Assembly (NCBI RefSeq): GCF_020422885.1
Contig: NZ_CP084622.1
Span: 4,607,001-4,671,000 of the forward strand
Origin: Mesobacillus sp. S13
GTDB lineage: Bacteria; Bacillota; Bacilli; Bacillales; Cytobacillaceae
Length of the DNA: 64,000 nt
Reading direction: 5' to 3'
Shown here: positions 56,600-64,000 of the stretch, piece by piece
How the letters are laid out: each line of letters begins with the position of its first letter
Numbering within the stretch: position 1 is the stretch's first letter
Translations under genes and position numbers: made by a program
Notes under the pieces: model-generated
What the model saw: only the letters and a program-made list of their open reading frames with translations
The model's database searches: none
Told to the model about the DNA's origin: nothing

Positions 56600-57916
56600 T
56601 CAAATGGTCCCATTGTCTAAGTTCAACTCAAGAATCTGTGCAATCTGTTCAATCTCAGGGCGTGTTTTTTCCTTCTCCAGGAAATCGGAAGGATAATATA
56701 GTTTATGGTCTGTCCGCCTTTTACCGGAAATGGCGTCGACAATCTCTGACTCGCGCGATAGCTCGCGGATTTCCCCGTTTTTCTTCAGCAGATGAATGGG
56801 AAGGCGTTCTTCCTCTTCACCCGGTCGGTAAAAATCGTATGGCAGGTCAGATGATGAATCCACAACCAGGTAATATTCAGGATCAAGACCCGCCTGCTCG
56901 AATAACACCGAAAGCTTCGCCAGTTTCTTGTATTCTTTGGCAGGGTCGAACTCGACATATTTAAAGAGATTGCGGTTATTGAAGCGGCGGCACAAATCGC
57001 TCAGGATCTGGTCATCTTCTTCTTCCCATATCTGAAAATAGTAGAGGAAGACAGCTTCATCTAATTTTAAGTAGTCTTGCAGTGTCATACGATCTTCAAA
57101 TATCGAGTAAAAATGGTGCGGTTTATGTTTAAAAGTGTAGTTTTGCTCATGAAGGTGTTTGGCACGGTGCAGGATTTTCGTCAGGATGACCTCAGCACTT
57201 CTTGTCACTGGATGGAAATAAACCTGCCAATACATCTGGTAGCGGCTCATTATGTAGTCCTCGACAGCATGCATCCCGCTCTGCTTGATGACAACCTGGT
57301 CCTCTCGCGGGCGCATGACTCGCAAAATCCGTTCCATATCAAAATGTCCGTAACTGACTCCGGTAAAATAGGCATCTCTCTGCAGGTAATCCATCCGGTC
57401 AGCGTCAATCTGGCTCGAAATCAGGCTGATGACAAGCTTATTTTCATACGTTTTTTCAATAACCTCAGCAACCTTTTTTGGAAAGTCCAGCGCGACTCGT
57501 GTCAGCACCTGATTCACTTCGGTATCGCCAAGGATGATTTCCCTTGTAAAATCTTCATGGTCAAGGTCGAATACCTTCTCGAATGAATGCGAGAACGGCC
57601 CATGTCCAAGGTCATGGAGCAAAGCTGCACATAGGGAAAGCAGTCTTTCTCCTTCATTCCATTCAGGACGGGATGCAAATGCATTGTCCACGATCCGTCG
57701 CGTGATTTCATAGACGCCCAATGAATGGTTGAAACGGCTATGTTCAGCTCCGTGGAAGGTCAGGTATGTGGTGCCGAGCTGCTTGATCCTTCTCAATCGC
57801 TGGAACTCCTTCGTCCCGATTAGATCCCAGATCACCCGGTCACGGACATGGACATAGCGGTGTACTGGATCTTTGAATACTTTTTCTTCAAGTAATTTTT
57901 CTTCCGAATATCCCAT
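56600..57916 (-). CDS. ywfO: HD-domain phosphohydrolase YwfO
   Basis: 438 residues, SAMHD1/dGTPase-like. Metal ligands H...HD...D are seen in GAEHSRFNHSLGV (about 60), LLHDLGHGPFSHSFE (HD at about 100) and SSQIDADRMDYLQRDAYFTG. Related bacterial enzymes hydrolyse dNTPs; the exact substrate here is not known. It is followed by ywgA 18 bases later. In B. subtilis ywfO lies in the same cluster. Confidence 0.92.
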   Translation of the reverse strand: MGYSEEKLLEEKVFKDPVHRYVHVRDRVIWDLIGTKEFQRLRRIKQLGTTYLTFHGAEHSRFNHSLGVYEITRRIVDNAFASRPEWNEGERLLSLCAALLHDLGHGPFSHSFEKVFDLDHEDFTREIILGDTEVNQVLTRVALDFPKKVAEVIEKTYENKLVISLISSQIDADRMDYLQRDAYFTGVSYGHFDMERILRVMRPREDQVVIKQSGMHAVEDYIMSRYQMYWQVYFHPVTRSAEVILTKILHRAKHLHEQNYTFKHKPHHFYSIFEDRMTLQDYLKLDEAVFLYYFQIWEEEDDQILSDLCRRFNNRNLFKYVEFDPAKEYKKLAKLSVLFEQAGLDPEYYLVVDSSSDLPYDFYRPGEEEERLPIHLLKKNGEIRELSRESEIVDAISGKRRTDHKLYYPSDFLEKEKTRPEIEQIAQILELNLDNGTI

Positions 57917-58094
57917 CGTTCCCCTTCTTCCTGATTAGCTTGTTTTTATTATAGCTTGTTTCGTTCGTCAATTCATCTCGATTTTCTGCAAATTTTTACA
58001 AAAATTGCATATCCAGCTATCCTACTACCTTTAATTCCAACATTCATGGATTTATAAACAAGGTTGTAGTTTGCCAGTTTCCTTAGGAAAAAAA

Positions 58095-58124
58095 ATCACC
58101 TCTAAACATGTGTTTAAAGGTGAT
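58095..58124 (-). terminator. terminator after the DUF1450 gene
   Basis: ATCACCT-TAAACA/TGTTTA-AGGTGAT long stem followed by eight Ts on the minus strand. Confidence 0.9.
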
Positions 58125-58169
58125 GTATTTAGGCTTTGCCGGAAGCCATTATATAAAAGATATAAAAAA

Positions 58170-58391
58170 CTACTTAAGTTTCTTTTGGACTTTTTCCATG
58201 AGCTCTTCTTCAGTTAGTGCTGCAACTGGCCGGTTGTTCACGAATGCGAATGTTTTTTTCCTGCCTGGTCCGCAATATGACTGGCAGCCGATGTCGACAG
58301 TCGCTTCAGAATCCAGTTGTTTCAGCTTCGGAATCAATGTTTTAAGGTTTACGGCCTGACAATCGTCGCAAACACGGAATTCGTTTGCCAT
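58170..58391 (-). CDS. DUF1450 (YuzB-like) small protein
   Basis: 73 residues with two cysteine pairs: VCDDCQ near the N-terminus and [21 protein letters not shown] in the middle (about 37-57), a thioredoxin-like [2Fe-2S] ferredoxin-type arrangement typical of DUF1450 proteins. AAAGGG lies 9 bases before the ATG at 58391. Function is unknown; a redox or iron-sulfur role is inferred from the cysteines. It is a single gene between ywfO and rsfA. Confidence 0.85.
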   Translation of the reverse strand: MANEFRVCDDCQAVNLKTLIPKLKQLDSEATVDIGCQSYCGPGRKKTFAFVNNRPVAALTEEELMEKVQKKLK

Positions 58392-58419
58392 ATAGGACAA
58401 CCCTTTCTATAAATACTGT

Positions 58420-58490
58420 CCAGCTCTAGCGCCAGTCTTTAAAATCCTCTGCAAAATCAGGAAATCCTGTCTCTGAAAATGGCGCCTCTG
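58420..58490. repeat. R2-like remnant upstream of the DUF1450 gene
   Basis: TGTCCAGCTCTAGCGCC (58421-58437) matches the R2 end in reverse and ATGGCGCCTCTGCTTTTC lies 40 bases further. The rest of this 315-base gap holds the rsfA promoter and AT-rich sequence. Confidence 0.4.
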
Positions 58491-58628
58491 CTTTTCGTTT
58501 TAGACTAAAGGGTATTTTACCTCTTATTTAAAATGAATGCAAGCTGTTGAACAGGTCCATTTGCTTATCTATTTAATTGAAAAACACGTATTTTACGCGA
58601 AAAATCTACTATCCTTCCATTTTACGAT

Positions 58629-58658
58629 GTATAAGCTTTCAAATTTCAGGACAAGATT
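58629..58658 (+). promoter_or_regulatory. sigma-F-like promoter of rsfA
   Basis: GTATA (58629-58633), exactly 15 bases, GGACAAGATT (58649-58658), against the sigma-F consensus GYWTA-N15-GGNRANANTW with two mismatches. It is 48 bases before the start codon. rsfA is known as a sigma-F gene in B. subtilis. Confidence 0.65.
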
Positions 58659-58706
58659 GAAATATAAGTTTCAATAGTTGACCAAAGTAAAAGGGAGTTG
58701 AAGAAA

Positions 58707-59573
58707 ATGAAGACACGCCAGGATGCCTGGACGGAAGAGAATGATTTATTGCTAGCTGAAACCGTACTGAGACATGTGAGAGAAGGCAGCACACAATTGA
58801 ACGCATTTGAAGAGGTGGGCGACAAGCTTGATCGTACATCAGCCGCTTGTGGATTCCGCTGGAACGCAGTCGTGAGGCATAACTATGAAAAAGCATTGCA
58901 GCTTGCAAAAAAGCAGCGAAAACAGAGACAGAGAATCCTAGGAAAAGATCAGGGCGGCAAAAAGAAACTGCTATATAATCCTCCGGTACCTACGCTTGAT
59001 GAAAGTTTGACAGGCTCTATCCAAGAAACAGAACAGCCAGAAGCTCAGCCAACCTTCGACCTGTCCATGCTCGAGCAGGATGACAAGCAAATTGACGCCG
59101 CACTCATGGCTGAAATGCAAGATTTAGTGAATAAGAATCAGGAACAAAAGGATTATTCTACTGAAGCGGCAGCGGAAATGGCCGAAGTGCCTGTCCAGGA
59201 GCCACAGCAAAGAGTTAGCCAGACGGTGTATACAGCGCCTGCACGGCATACTGTACCGCCAACTGGCCTGACAATGGGACATGTCATCGCCTATCTGCAG
59301 AGCCTGAGTGGTTCATCGCTTCAGGTAGATATTTATAAGAGCGAGAATGAAAGATTGAAGCGTGAAATCAATAGTTTAAGAAAGCATAATGAAGAACTTC
59401 AGCAGAAAATAAACAGGCTGGAAGAAAATACGAACACGATGCAAGAAGATTACGAAACTCTGATGAAAATCATGAACCGCGCTCGGAAGCTGGCTCTGTT
59501 TGAAGAAGAAGAGCGTCCGGCAACGAAGTTCAAGATGGACCGCAATGGCAATCTCGAAAAAGTCGCTGAATAG
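58707..59573 (+). CDS. rsfA: prespore-specific regulator RsfA
   Basis: Forespore transcription regulator that adjusts the sigma-F regulon. 288 residues: an N-terminal Myb/SANT-like DNA-binding domain (about 1-60; [21 protein letters not shown], later [16 protein letters not shown] with the spaced tryptophans), a basic patch, a long disordered Gln/Glu-rich middle, and a C-terminal coiled coil (about 215-265). The ATG at 58707 has AAGGGAG 9 bases upstream, which touches the upstream TTG. The sigma-F-like promoter supports the identification. Confidence 0.92.
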   Translation: MKTRQDAWTEENDLLLAETVLRHVREGSTQLNAFEEVGDKLDRTSAACGFRWNAVVRHNYEKALQLAKKQRKQRQRILGKDQGGKKKLLYNPPVPTLDESLTGSIQETEQPEAQPTFDLSMLEQDDKQIDAALMAEMQDLVNKNQEQKDYSTEAAAEMAEVPVQEPQQRVSQTVYTAPARHTVPPTGLTMGHVIAYLQSLSGSSLQVDIYKSENERLKREINSLRKHNEELQQKINRLEENTNTMQEDYETLMKIMNRARKLALFEEEERPATKFKMDRNGNLEKVAE

Positions 59574-59660
59574 AATTCTAGTTACTAAATAGATAGATGG
59601 TAGATGGAGAAGGAAAGTTGGTAACAGCCCCCTCTTATACTCCTTATAAAAGGAGCCTAA

Positions 59661-59691
59661 AAAAGCCGGAAAACATTGGTTTCCGGCTTTT
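59661..59691. terminator. bidirectional terminator between rsfA and lipL
   Basis: AAAAGCCGGAAA/TTTCCGGCTTTT stem with a 7-base loop and A/T runs on both sides. Confidence 0.9.
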
Positions 59692-59714
59692 GTGCTTTTT
59701 ATAGATTCATCTGC

Positions 59715-60560
59715 CTATTCCCGTGGCTCAAGAAACTTCTCATTCCGCTCGATTACCCGATTGTAATAGTGGTCAAATAGCTCAATCTCATGGCTGTCCA
59801 GATAGCCTGATACCAGTTCATTGCTGTTTGCGTTAAGAAATTTCAAAAACCGCATCATTACATCCTGGATCGTCATATGAACTCCGAATAATTCGGATAG
59901 CGACGCCATGACTTCCGGCTGGACATTCGGATAGATGAATTTGGTCTGTTCCCCTTTTTTAGAGATATTATAAAATTCACGGATCAGTTGAGCCCTCTGG
60001 CTTCCGCTCCCCGTCACGCAAAGATAGATCTGGACGGCGACCCCTTTTTTCAGGCGGCGCTGCGAGATTCCGGCAAATTTTTTTCCATCAATGCTTAAAT
60101 CATAGCTTCCCGGACAATAGGAAGCGGAAATTTCCCTTGCTTCTATTTCTTTATTAAAATCAGCAAACAATTCCTTGATCAATAACCACATAGCATCATA
60201 GCCGCGGTTGATATCGATTCCTTTTTCCTTCTCAGGCAAGATCAGTGATAGATTCAGGACCCCTTCATCGAGCACAACGGCAAGTCCCCCAGAGTTGCGA
60301 ACAATATATTGGTAGCCCTGCTCTTTAAGATAATCCAGTCCTTCCTGAAGGTGTGGGAGACGTGTATCCTGGATTCCGAGGACGACTGTGTCGTGGTGCA
60401 CCCATGCTCTTGCCGTAGCCGAGGACAGGCCTGTGCCAACCGATTCACACAATGTATCATCAGTCCCGAACGACTGAAGAGCATGAAAGTGTGCACCCAG
60501 CACGGACTGGTCGATCAATCTCCACTTATCCTGACGCAATAAATTAAGCGCCTCATCCAT
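59715..60560 (-). CDS. lipL: octanoyl-[GcvH]:protein N-octanoyltransferase LipL
   Basis: Moves octanoyl from GcvH to E2 subunits in the Bacillus lipoate pathway, acting after LipM. 281 residues of the biotin/lipoate ligase fold: [39 protein letters not shown], the catalytic Cys in [23 protein letters not shown] with the conserved Lys (59.9-60.1 kb). RBS AGAGGAAA. It lies between pta and rsfA as ywfL does in B. subtilis. Confidence 0.94.
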   Translation of the reverse strand: MDEALNLLRQDKWRLIDQSVLGAHFHALQSFGTDDTLCESVGTGLSSATARAWVHHDTVVLGIQDTRLPHLQEGLDYLKEQGYQYIVRNSGGLAVVLDEGVLNLSLILPEKEKGIDINRGYDAMWLLIKELFADFNKEIEAREISASYCPGSYDLSIDGKKFAGISQRRLKKGVAVQIYLCVTGSGSQRAQLIREFYNISKKGEQTKFIYPNVQPEVMASLSELFGVHMTIQDVMMRFLKFLNANSNELVSGYLDSHEIELFDHYYNRVIERNEKFLEPRE

Positions 60561-60639
60561 CGTGATTTCCTCTTTTCTTTCTGTAGCTTAGTCGTTGATA
60601 TTATAGCATATAGAGGTGAATCAGCTAACACTGCAAAAA

Positions 60640-60667
60640 AAGCCGATCGAAAAATTTCGACCGGCTT
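60640..60667 (-). terminator. terminator after pta
   Basis: AAGCCG-TCGAAA/TTTCGA-CGGCTT hairpin 12 bases past the stop, then seven Ts on the minus strand. Confidence 0.9.
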
Positions 60668-60679
60668 GAATGATGTATT

Positions 60680-61657
60680 TTACTTGCTGAGTGCCTGTGC
60701 TGCTGTGATCAATGCCAGCTTGTACACGTCTTCTTCGCTGCAGCCGCGGGACAGGTCGTTTACCGGACGGTTCAAGCCCTGGAGAATCGGCCCTACTGCT
60801 TCGAATCCGCCTAGGCGCTGAGCGATTTTATAGCCGATATTGCCTGCTTCAAGGCTTGGAAATACGAAAACATTCGCATTGCCCATGATGACTGAATCCG
60901 GAGCTTTCTTTTCAGCAACGGATGGAACGAATGCCGCGTCGAACTGGAACTCGCCATCAACGATCAACAAGGGGTCACGAAGCTTGGCTTCTTCAACTGC
61001 TTTTGATACTCTTTCCGTCTCAGGAGACACAGCTGAGCCTTTTGTAGAAAAGCTTAGCATAGCCACGCGCGGCTCGACGTCGAACATTCTTGCTGTCTTC
61101 GCACTTTCAACCGCGATTTCAGCCAGGTCCTGGCTGTCAGGCGCGATATTGATCGCACAGTCAGCGAATACATACTTCTCATCTTCACGTACCATGATGA
61201 AGACACCAGAAGTCTTGCGCACGCCTTCCTTCGTCTTGATGATCTGCAATGCAGGCCTTACAGTGTCCGCAGTGGAATGTGCTGCGCCGCTTACAAGACC
61301 GTCTGCTTTGTTCGAATACACAAGCATCGTGCCGAAGTAGTTTTCATCCAGCAGAATTTTGCGTGCTTGCTCTTCGGTTGCTTTTCCTTTACGTCTTTCC
61401 ACAAATGCAGCAACAAGCTCATCCATCATCGCGAAGTTGGCAGGGTCATATATTTCTGCTGCCTCCAGCGATACATCCATGTCAGCTGCCTTCGCTTGGA
61501 TCTGTTCAATATTCCCTACTAAAATTGGTGTTAGTACTCCGTCTGCAGCCAGTCTTCCCGCTGCTGCCAGAATCCGTTCGTCGAGGCCTTCCGGAAACAC
61601 GATCCGTAAATTTTGTCCGCTTAATTTGGCTTTTAAGCCTTCAAATAAATCACTCAT
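60680..61657 (-). CDS. pta: phosphate acetyltransferase
   Basis: Converts acetyl-CoA and phosphate to acetyl-P for overflow metabolism. 325 residues with RIVFPEGLDERIL, SGAAHSTADTVRPALQIIKT, FADCAINIAPDSQDLAEIA, MLSFSTKGSA and the C-terminal NVFVFPSLEAGNIGYKI, QRLGGFEAVGPILQG. RBS AAAGGAGGAG. Its promoter has a perfect cre directly upstream of the -35, the activating position known for CcpA at B. subtilis pta. Confidence 0.97.
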   Translation of the reverse strand: MSDLFEGLKAKLSGQNLRIVFPEGLDERILAAAGRLAADGVLTPILVGNIEQIQAKAADMDVSLEAAEIYDPANFAMMDELVAAFVERRKGKATEEQARKILLDENYFGTMLVYSNKADGLVSGAAHSTADTVRPALQIIKTKEGVRKTSGVFIMVREDEKYVFADCAINIAPDSQDLAEIAVESAKTARMFDVEPRVAMLSFSTKGSAVSPETERVSKAVEEAKLRDPLLIVDGEFQFDAAFVPSVAEKKAPDSVIMGNANVFVFPSLEAGNIGYKIAQRLGGFEAVGPILQGLNRPVNDLSRGCSEEDVYKLALITAAQALSK

Positions 61658-61685
61658 GCTGACTCCTCCTTTAATCTATACCTCT

Positions 61686-61730
61686 AGCATACTTTACCAG
61701 CATTAAAATTCAAGAATGTTACCGTTTACA
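61686..61730 (-). promoter_or_regulatory. pta promoter with upstream cre
   Basis: TTGAAT (61708-61713), 16-base spacer, TATGCT (61686-61691), start near 61679. The minus-strand TGTAAACGGTAACA (61717-61730) fits the cre consensus TGWNANCGNTNWCA at every position and ends 3 bases before the -35, centred near -44. Confidence 0.85.
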
Positions 61731-61910
61731 CCCACGAAGTCTTTTTATTGAAAATTTTCAAGCATGTATTCCTGCCCCTTTTACTATTTGCAATCTTTAA
61801 CAAAATATCCTTTTTCCGCTCAGTATAAACAAACGGGTTTTATAAACATGACGAATGGAGAAACTATGATATGATATTGGTATATTGATGATTTTTAGGA
61901 GTGATATAAA

Positions 61911-62654
61911 ATGACTGAAGCAGCACAGACTTTGGATGGCTGGTATTCCCTTCATGACTTCCGTACCGTCGATTGGACAACATGGAAGATGCTTCCGGCA
62001 GAAGAGCGCCAGGAGATTATCCAGGAATTCCTTGGACTAGTCGAAAAATGGAATAAAACACAGGCAGAAAAACAGGGAAGCCATGCCCTTTATACAATCG
62101 TTGGGCAAAAAGCAGATTTCATGATGATGATTCTGCGCCCTACTATGGAAGAATTGAATGAGATCGAAACAGAATTCAACAAGTCCAGACTTGCTGAATA
62201 CACGATTCCTGCTCATTCCTATGTATCCGTTGTCGAGCTGAGCAACTATCTGCCAGCAGGCGAAGATCCATACCAGAACCCGCAAGTCCTTGCACGCCTT
62301 TATCCTGAGCTGCCAAAGGCGAAGTATGTTTGCTTCTATCCAATGGACAAGCGCCGCCAGGGCGAAGACAACTGGTACATGCTTCCCATGGAAGACCGCC
62401 GCAATATGATGCGCAGCCACGGCATGATCGGCCGCCAGTATGCTGGCAAAGTTAAGCAGATCATCACTGGTTCCGTAGGCTTCGATGATTATGAATGGGG
62501 CGTAACATTGTTCGCGGACGATGTCCTTCAATTCAAGAAGCTTGTATACGAAATGCGTTTTGACGAAGTGAGTGCACGCTACGGCGAATTCGGTTCTTTC
62601 TTCGTAGGAAACCTGCTTGAAGAAGACAAAGTAGCCACATTCTTGCATGTATAA
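61911..62654 (+). CDS. hemQ: coproheme decarboxylase HemQ
   Basis: Final step of the Gram-positive coproporphyrin-dependent haem pathway; chlorite dismutase fold. 247 residues with [18 protein letters not shown], the Tyr in [23 protein letters not shown] and proximal His in [15 protein letters not shown], plus [34 protein letters not shown]. It is divergent from pta, as ywfI in B. subtilis. Confidence 0.97.
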   Translation: MTEAAQTLDGWYSLHDFRTVDWTTWKMLPAEERQEIIQEFLGLVEKWNKTQAEKQGSHALYTIVGQKADFMMMILRPTMEELNEIETEFNKSRLAEYTIPAHSYVSVVELSNYLPAGEDPYQNPQVLARLYPELPKAKYVCFYPMDKRRQGEDNWYMLPMEDRRNMMRSHGMIGRQYAGKVKQIITGSVGFDDYEWGVTLFADDVLQFKKLVYEMRFDEVSARYGEFGSFFVGNLLEEDKVATFLHV

Positions 62655-62670
62655 CAGAAGATAAACCCAA

Positions 62671-62700
62671 TCCCCAGGCAACGGCCTGGGGATTTTTTTT
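62671..62700 (+). terminator. terminator after hemQ
   Basis: CCCCAGGC/GCCTGGGG with a 4-base loop and eight Ts, 17 bases past the stop. Confidence 0.93.
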
Positions 62701-62900
62701 ATGTTTTGGAGTCTCTTATCGGCCCTGAAACTATGTTCGTTCGAAAATGTTCGAGTCATAAAATCAAGCTTCCTTCATATGTATTGAATAGTGAGGATTC
62801 ATTTTACTTGTACTTCATCCTGAAAAGCTCAACTTCACCACTTACATAGATAGAGGTGAATTTGAAGGAAAGGAAAAAATACCTTTAAGGAGGCTACACA

Positions 62901-63428
62901 ATGACTCAATACAATAATCCATATTATAACTACAGAACCTACCCGCAAATGTACCAGCCGTATAGCGGCACTGATGAGAAACAAACCACTCAAGGCCAGA
63001 TGGGACAGATGGCTCAGATGGGACAAATGGGTCAAGCAGGATTTCCACAAGCAACTACCTTCCCTGCCCAGTCCGGCGGAGCCATGCCAGGTATGCCGGG
63101 CGCTGTGCCAGGAGCAGTAGCAGGTGCTCAAGTACCGGGAATGCTGCCAATTGAAGCATCCTATATTGAAAACATCCTTCGCCTGAATAAAGGCAAACTC
63201 GCTACTGTCTATGCGACATTTGAAAACAACACTGAATGGAACGCAAAAATTTTCCAGGGTATCATTGAAGCTGCGGGAAGGGATCATCTGATTCTCAGTG
63301 ACCCTCAAACAGGAAAACGAGTTTTGCTGCCGATGATTTACCTTGATTACGTCACGTTTGATGAAGAAATTGAATATGATTATCCATTTGGCGGCGGAGC
63401 AGGTTTGACTGCTTATCCACCACGTTAA
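62901..63428 (+). CDS. gerQ: spore coat/germination protein GerQ
   Basis: Coat protein needed for the cortex lytic enzyme CwlJ, cross-linked by the spore transglutaminase. 175 residues: a Tyr/Asn/Gln-rich N-terminus (NPYYNYRTYPQMYQPY), a QMGQ-type short repeat (about 33-46) and a Gly/Pro/Ala linker, then the conserved domain (about 82-165; PIEASYIENILRLNKGKL, ATVYATFENN, FQGIIEAAGRDHLILSDP). RBS AAGGAGG. The lysine and glutamine content fits cross-linking. No clear sigma-E promoter was found. Confidence 0.93.
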   Translation: MTQYNNPYYNYRTYPQMYQPYSGTDEKQTTQGQMGQMAQMGQMGQAGFPQATTFPAQSGGAMPGMPGAVPGAVAGAQVPGMLPIEASYIENILRLNKGKLATVYATFENNTEWNAKIFQGIIEAAGRDHLILSDPQTGKRVLLPMIYLDYVTFDEEIEYDYPFGGGAGLTAYPPR

Positions 63429-63448
63429 TTTAATACCCATTTTTTCTT

Positions 63449-63466
63449 AAACGGCTTCGGCCGTTT
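63449..63466 (+). terminator. terminator after gerQ
   Basis: AAACGG-CTTCGG-CCGTTT hairpin followed by TTTTATTTTT. Confidence 0.88.
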
Positions 63467-63563
63467 TTTATTTTTCTAAGCCCTCAGTATCTTGACAACA
63501 TTACACTTGAAAAATAAACTTTATATACCTAATTTTTCTAATTATGAATCTGGGGGGGATAGT

Positions 63564-64000
63564 ATGGTTTCAAATGACAGCAATATTAAACTGGTAGTAG
63601 CGGGCTTGCTTCTTGGTATCCTGATGGCCGCGATGGACAATACGATCGTTGCGACTGCAATGGGGACCATTGTTTCAGATCTTGGTGACTTCGATAAGTT
63701 TGTGTGGGTCACCTCAGCTTATATGGTTACAGTGATGGCTGGAATGCCGATCTTCGGGAAACTGTCAGATATGTATGGAAGGAAACGATTTTACATATTT
63801 GGATTGCTTGTATTTTTAATTGGCTCAGCACTTTGCGGCATCGCTGAAACGATGGTGCAGCTCAGCATCTACCGGGCCATTCAGGGTATTGGCGGCGGAG
63901 CGTTGATGCCGATTGCCTTCACGATTGTCTTTGATATTTTCCCGCCTGAGAAACGCGGGAAAATGACCGGCCTGCTTGGTGCTGTTTTCGGAACATCAAG
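63564..64000 (+). CDS. MFS drug exporter of the DHA2/EmrB-QacA group (partial)
   Basis: The first 145 codons of a 14-helix drug:proton antiporter; the frame is open at the window end. The start ATG at 63564 follows TGGGGGGG. Visible motifs are MAAMDNTIVATAMGTIV (motif D1 of the DHA2 group in helix 1), GKLSDMYGRKRFYIFG (motif A in loop 2-3) and YRAIQGIGGGALMPIAFTIV (helix 4, with the conserved Arg). Substrate cannot be told. It is not part of the conserved ywd-ywf order as I recall it. Confidence 0.9.
   Translation, partial: MVSNDSNIKLVVAGLLLGILMAAMDNTIVATAMGTIVSDLGDFDKFVWVTSAYMVTVMAGMPIFGKLSDMYGRKRFYIFGLLVFLIGSALCGIAETMVQLSIYRAIQGIGGGALMPIAFTIVFDIFPPEKRGKMTGLLGAVFGTS

Overview
The window is a stretch of low-GC Firmicute chromosome from a spore-forming member of the Bacillaceae (Bacillus sensu lato; Mesobacillus or Cytobacillus is my guess, but the genus cannot be fixed from this sequence). 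The evidence is gene content and order. From right to left the minus-strand backbone repeats the Bacillus subtilis left arm from ywdL/gerQ to the atp operon almost gene for gene: gerQ, hemQ, pta, lipL, rsfA, ywfO, ywgA, ywhB-ywhC-ywhD, pbpG, speE-speB, ywiB-argS, uvsE, clsB, ywjF, rpoE, pyrG, ywjG, spo0F, fbaA, tal, murA, glpX, rho, rpmE, tdk, prfA-prmC-spoIIR, ywlB-ywlC-mntP-ywlE-rpiB-ywlG, glyA, upp and atpI-atpB. Both ends are cut, in atpB (left) and in a DHA2-type drug exporter (right).

Layout: 1-1.5 kb, start of the ATP synthase operon. 1.7-4.5 kb, a Vpr-like secreted protease and a repeat-rich gap. 4.5-13.9 kb, mnaA, upp, glyA and the ywl cluster, with a chemotaxis receptor inserted and a DnaA-box cluster at ywlB/ywlC. 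14-15.6 kb, a KGG-repeat stress protein and a divergent truncated haemoglobin plus cupin pair. 15.7-31 kb, sporulation signalling (spoIIR, spo0F), translation termination (prfA, prmC), transcription (rho, rpoE), central carbon (glpX, fbaA, tal), wall (murA) and nucleotide (tdk, pyrG) genes. 31.8-42.8 kb, a large acyl-CoA degradation operon (ywjF, thiolase, hydroxyacyl-CoA dehydrogenase, two acyl-CoA dehydrogenases, a TetR/FadR-type regulator, and fused isobutyryl-CoA mutase icmF). 43-64 kb, cardiolipin synthase, UV endonuclease, argS, a short-chain fatty acid transporter, polyamine genes, a class A PBP, and the ywh/ywf cluster ending in hemQ and gerQ.

Regulatory sites that can be read directly include a class II Fnr-type promoter centred at -41.5 before the haemoglobin gene, a FadR-like box overlapping the promoter of the acyl-CoA operon, a pyrG promoter starting GGGCTC followed by an attenuator, a perfect cre just upstream of the pta promoter, sigma-H plus 0A box at spo0F, a sigma-F-like promoter at rsfA, and many hairpin-plus-T-run terminators.

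The least explained part is intergenic. Several gaps, mostly just outside operon terminators, hold arrays of short motifs at fixed pitch: GTGCAATTA every exactly 21 bp (two loci), TATAGCGA every exactly 20 bp with a conserved capping hairpin (two loci), GATATA every 20-21 bp (one locus), and GTG(A/C)CCGTGA in alternating orientation about every 26 bp (one locus). The linkers are not conserved while the pitch is, and none of the arrays codes for protein. I do not recognise them as a named element. They are the best candidate here for something undescribed. No rRNA, tRNA, CRISPR array, transposase or prophage was seen.
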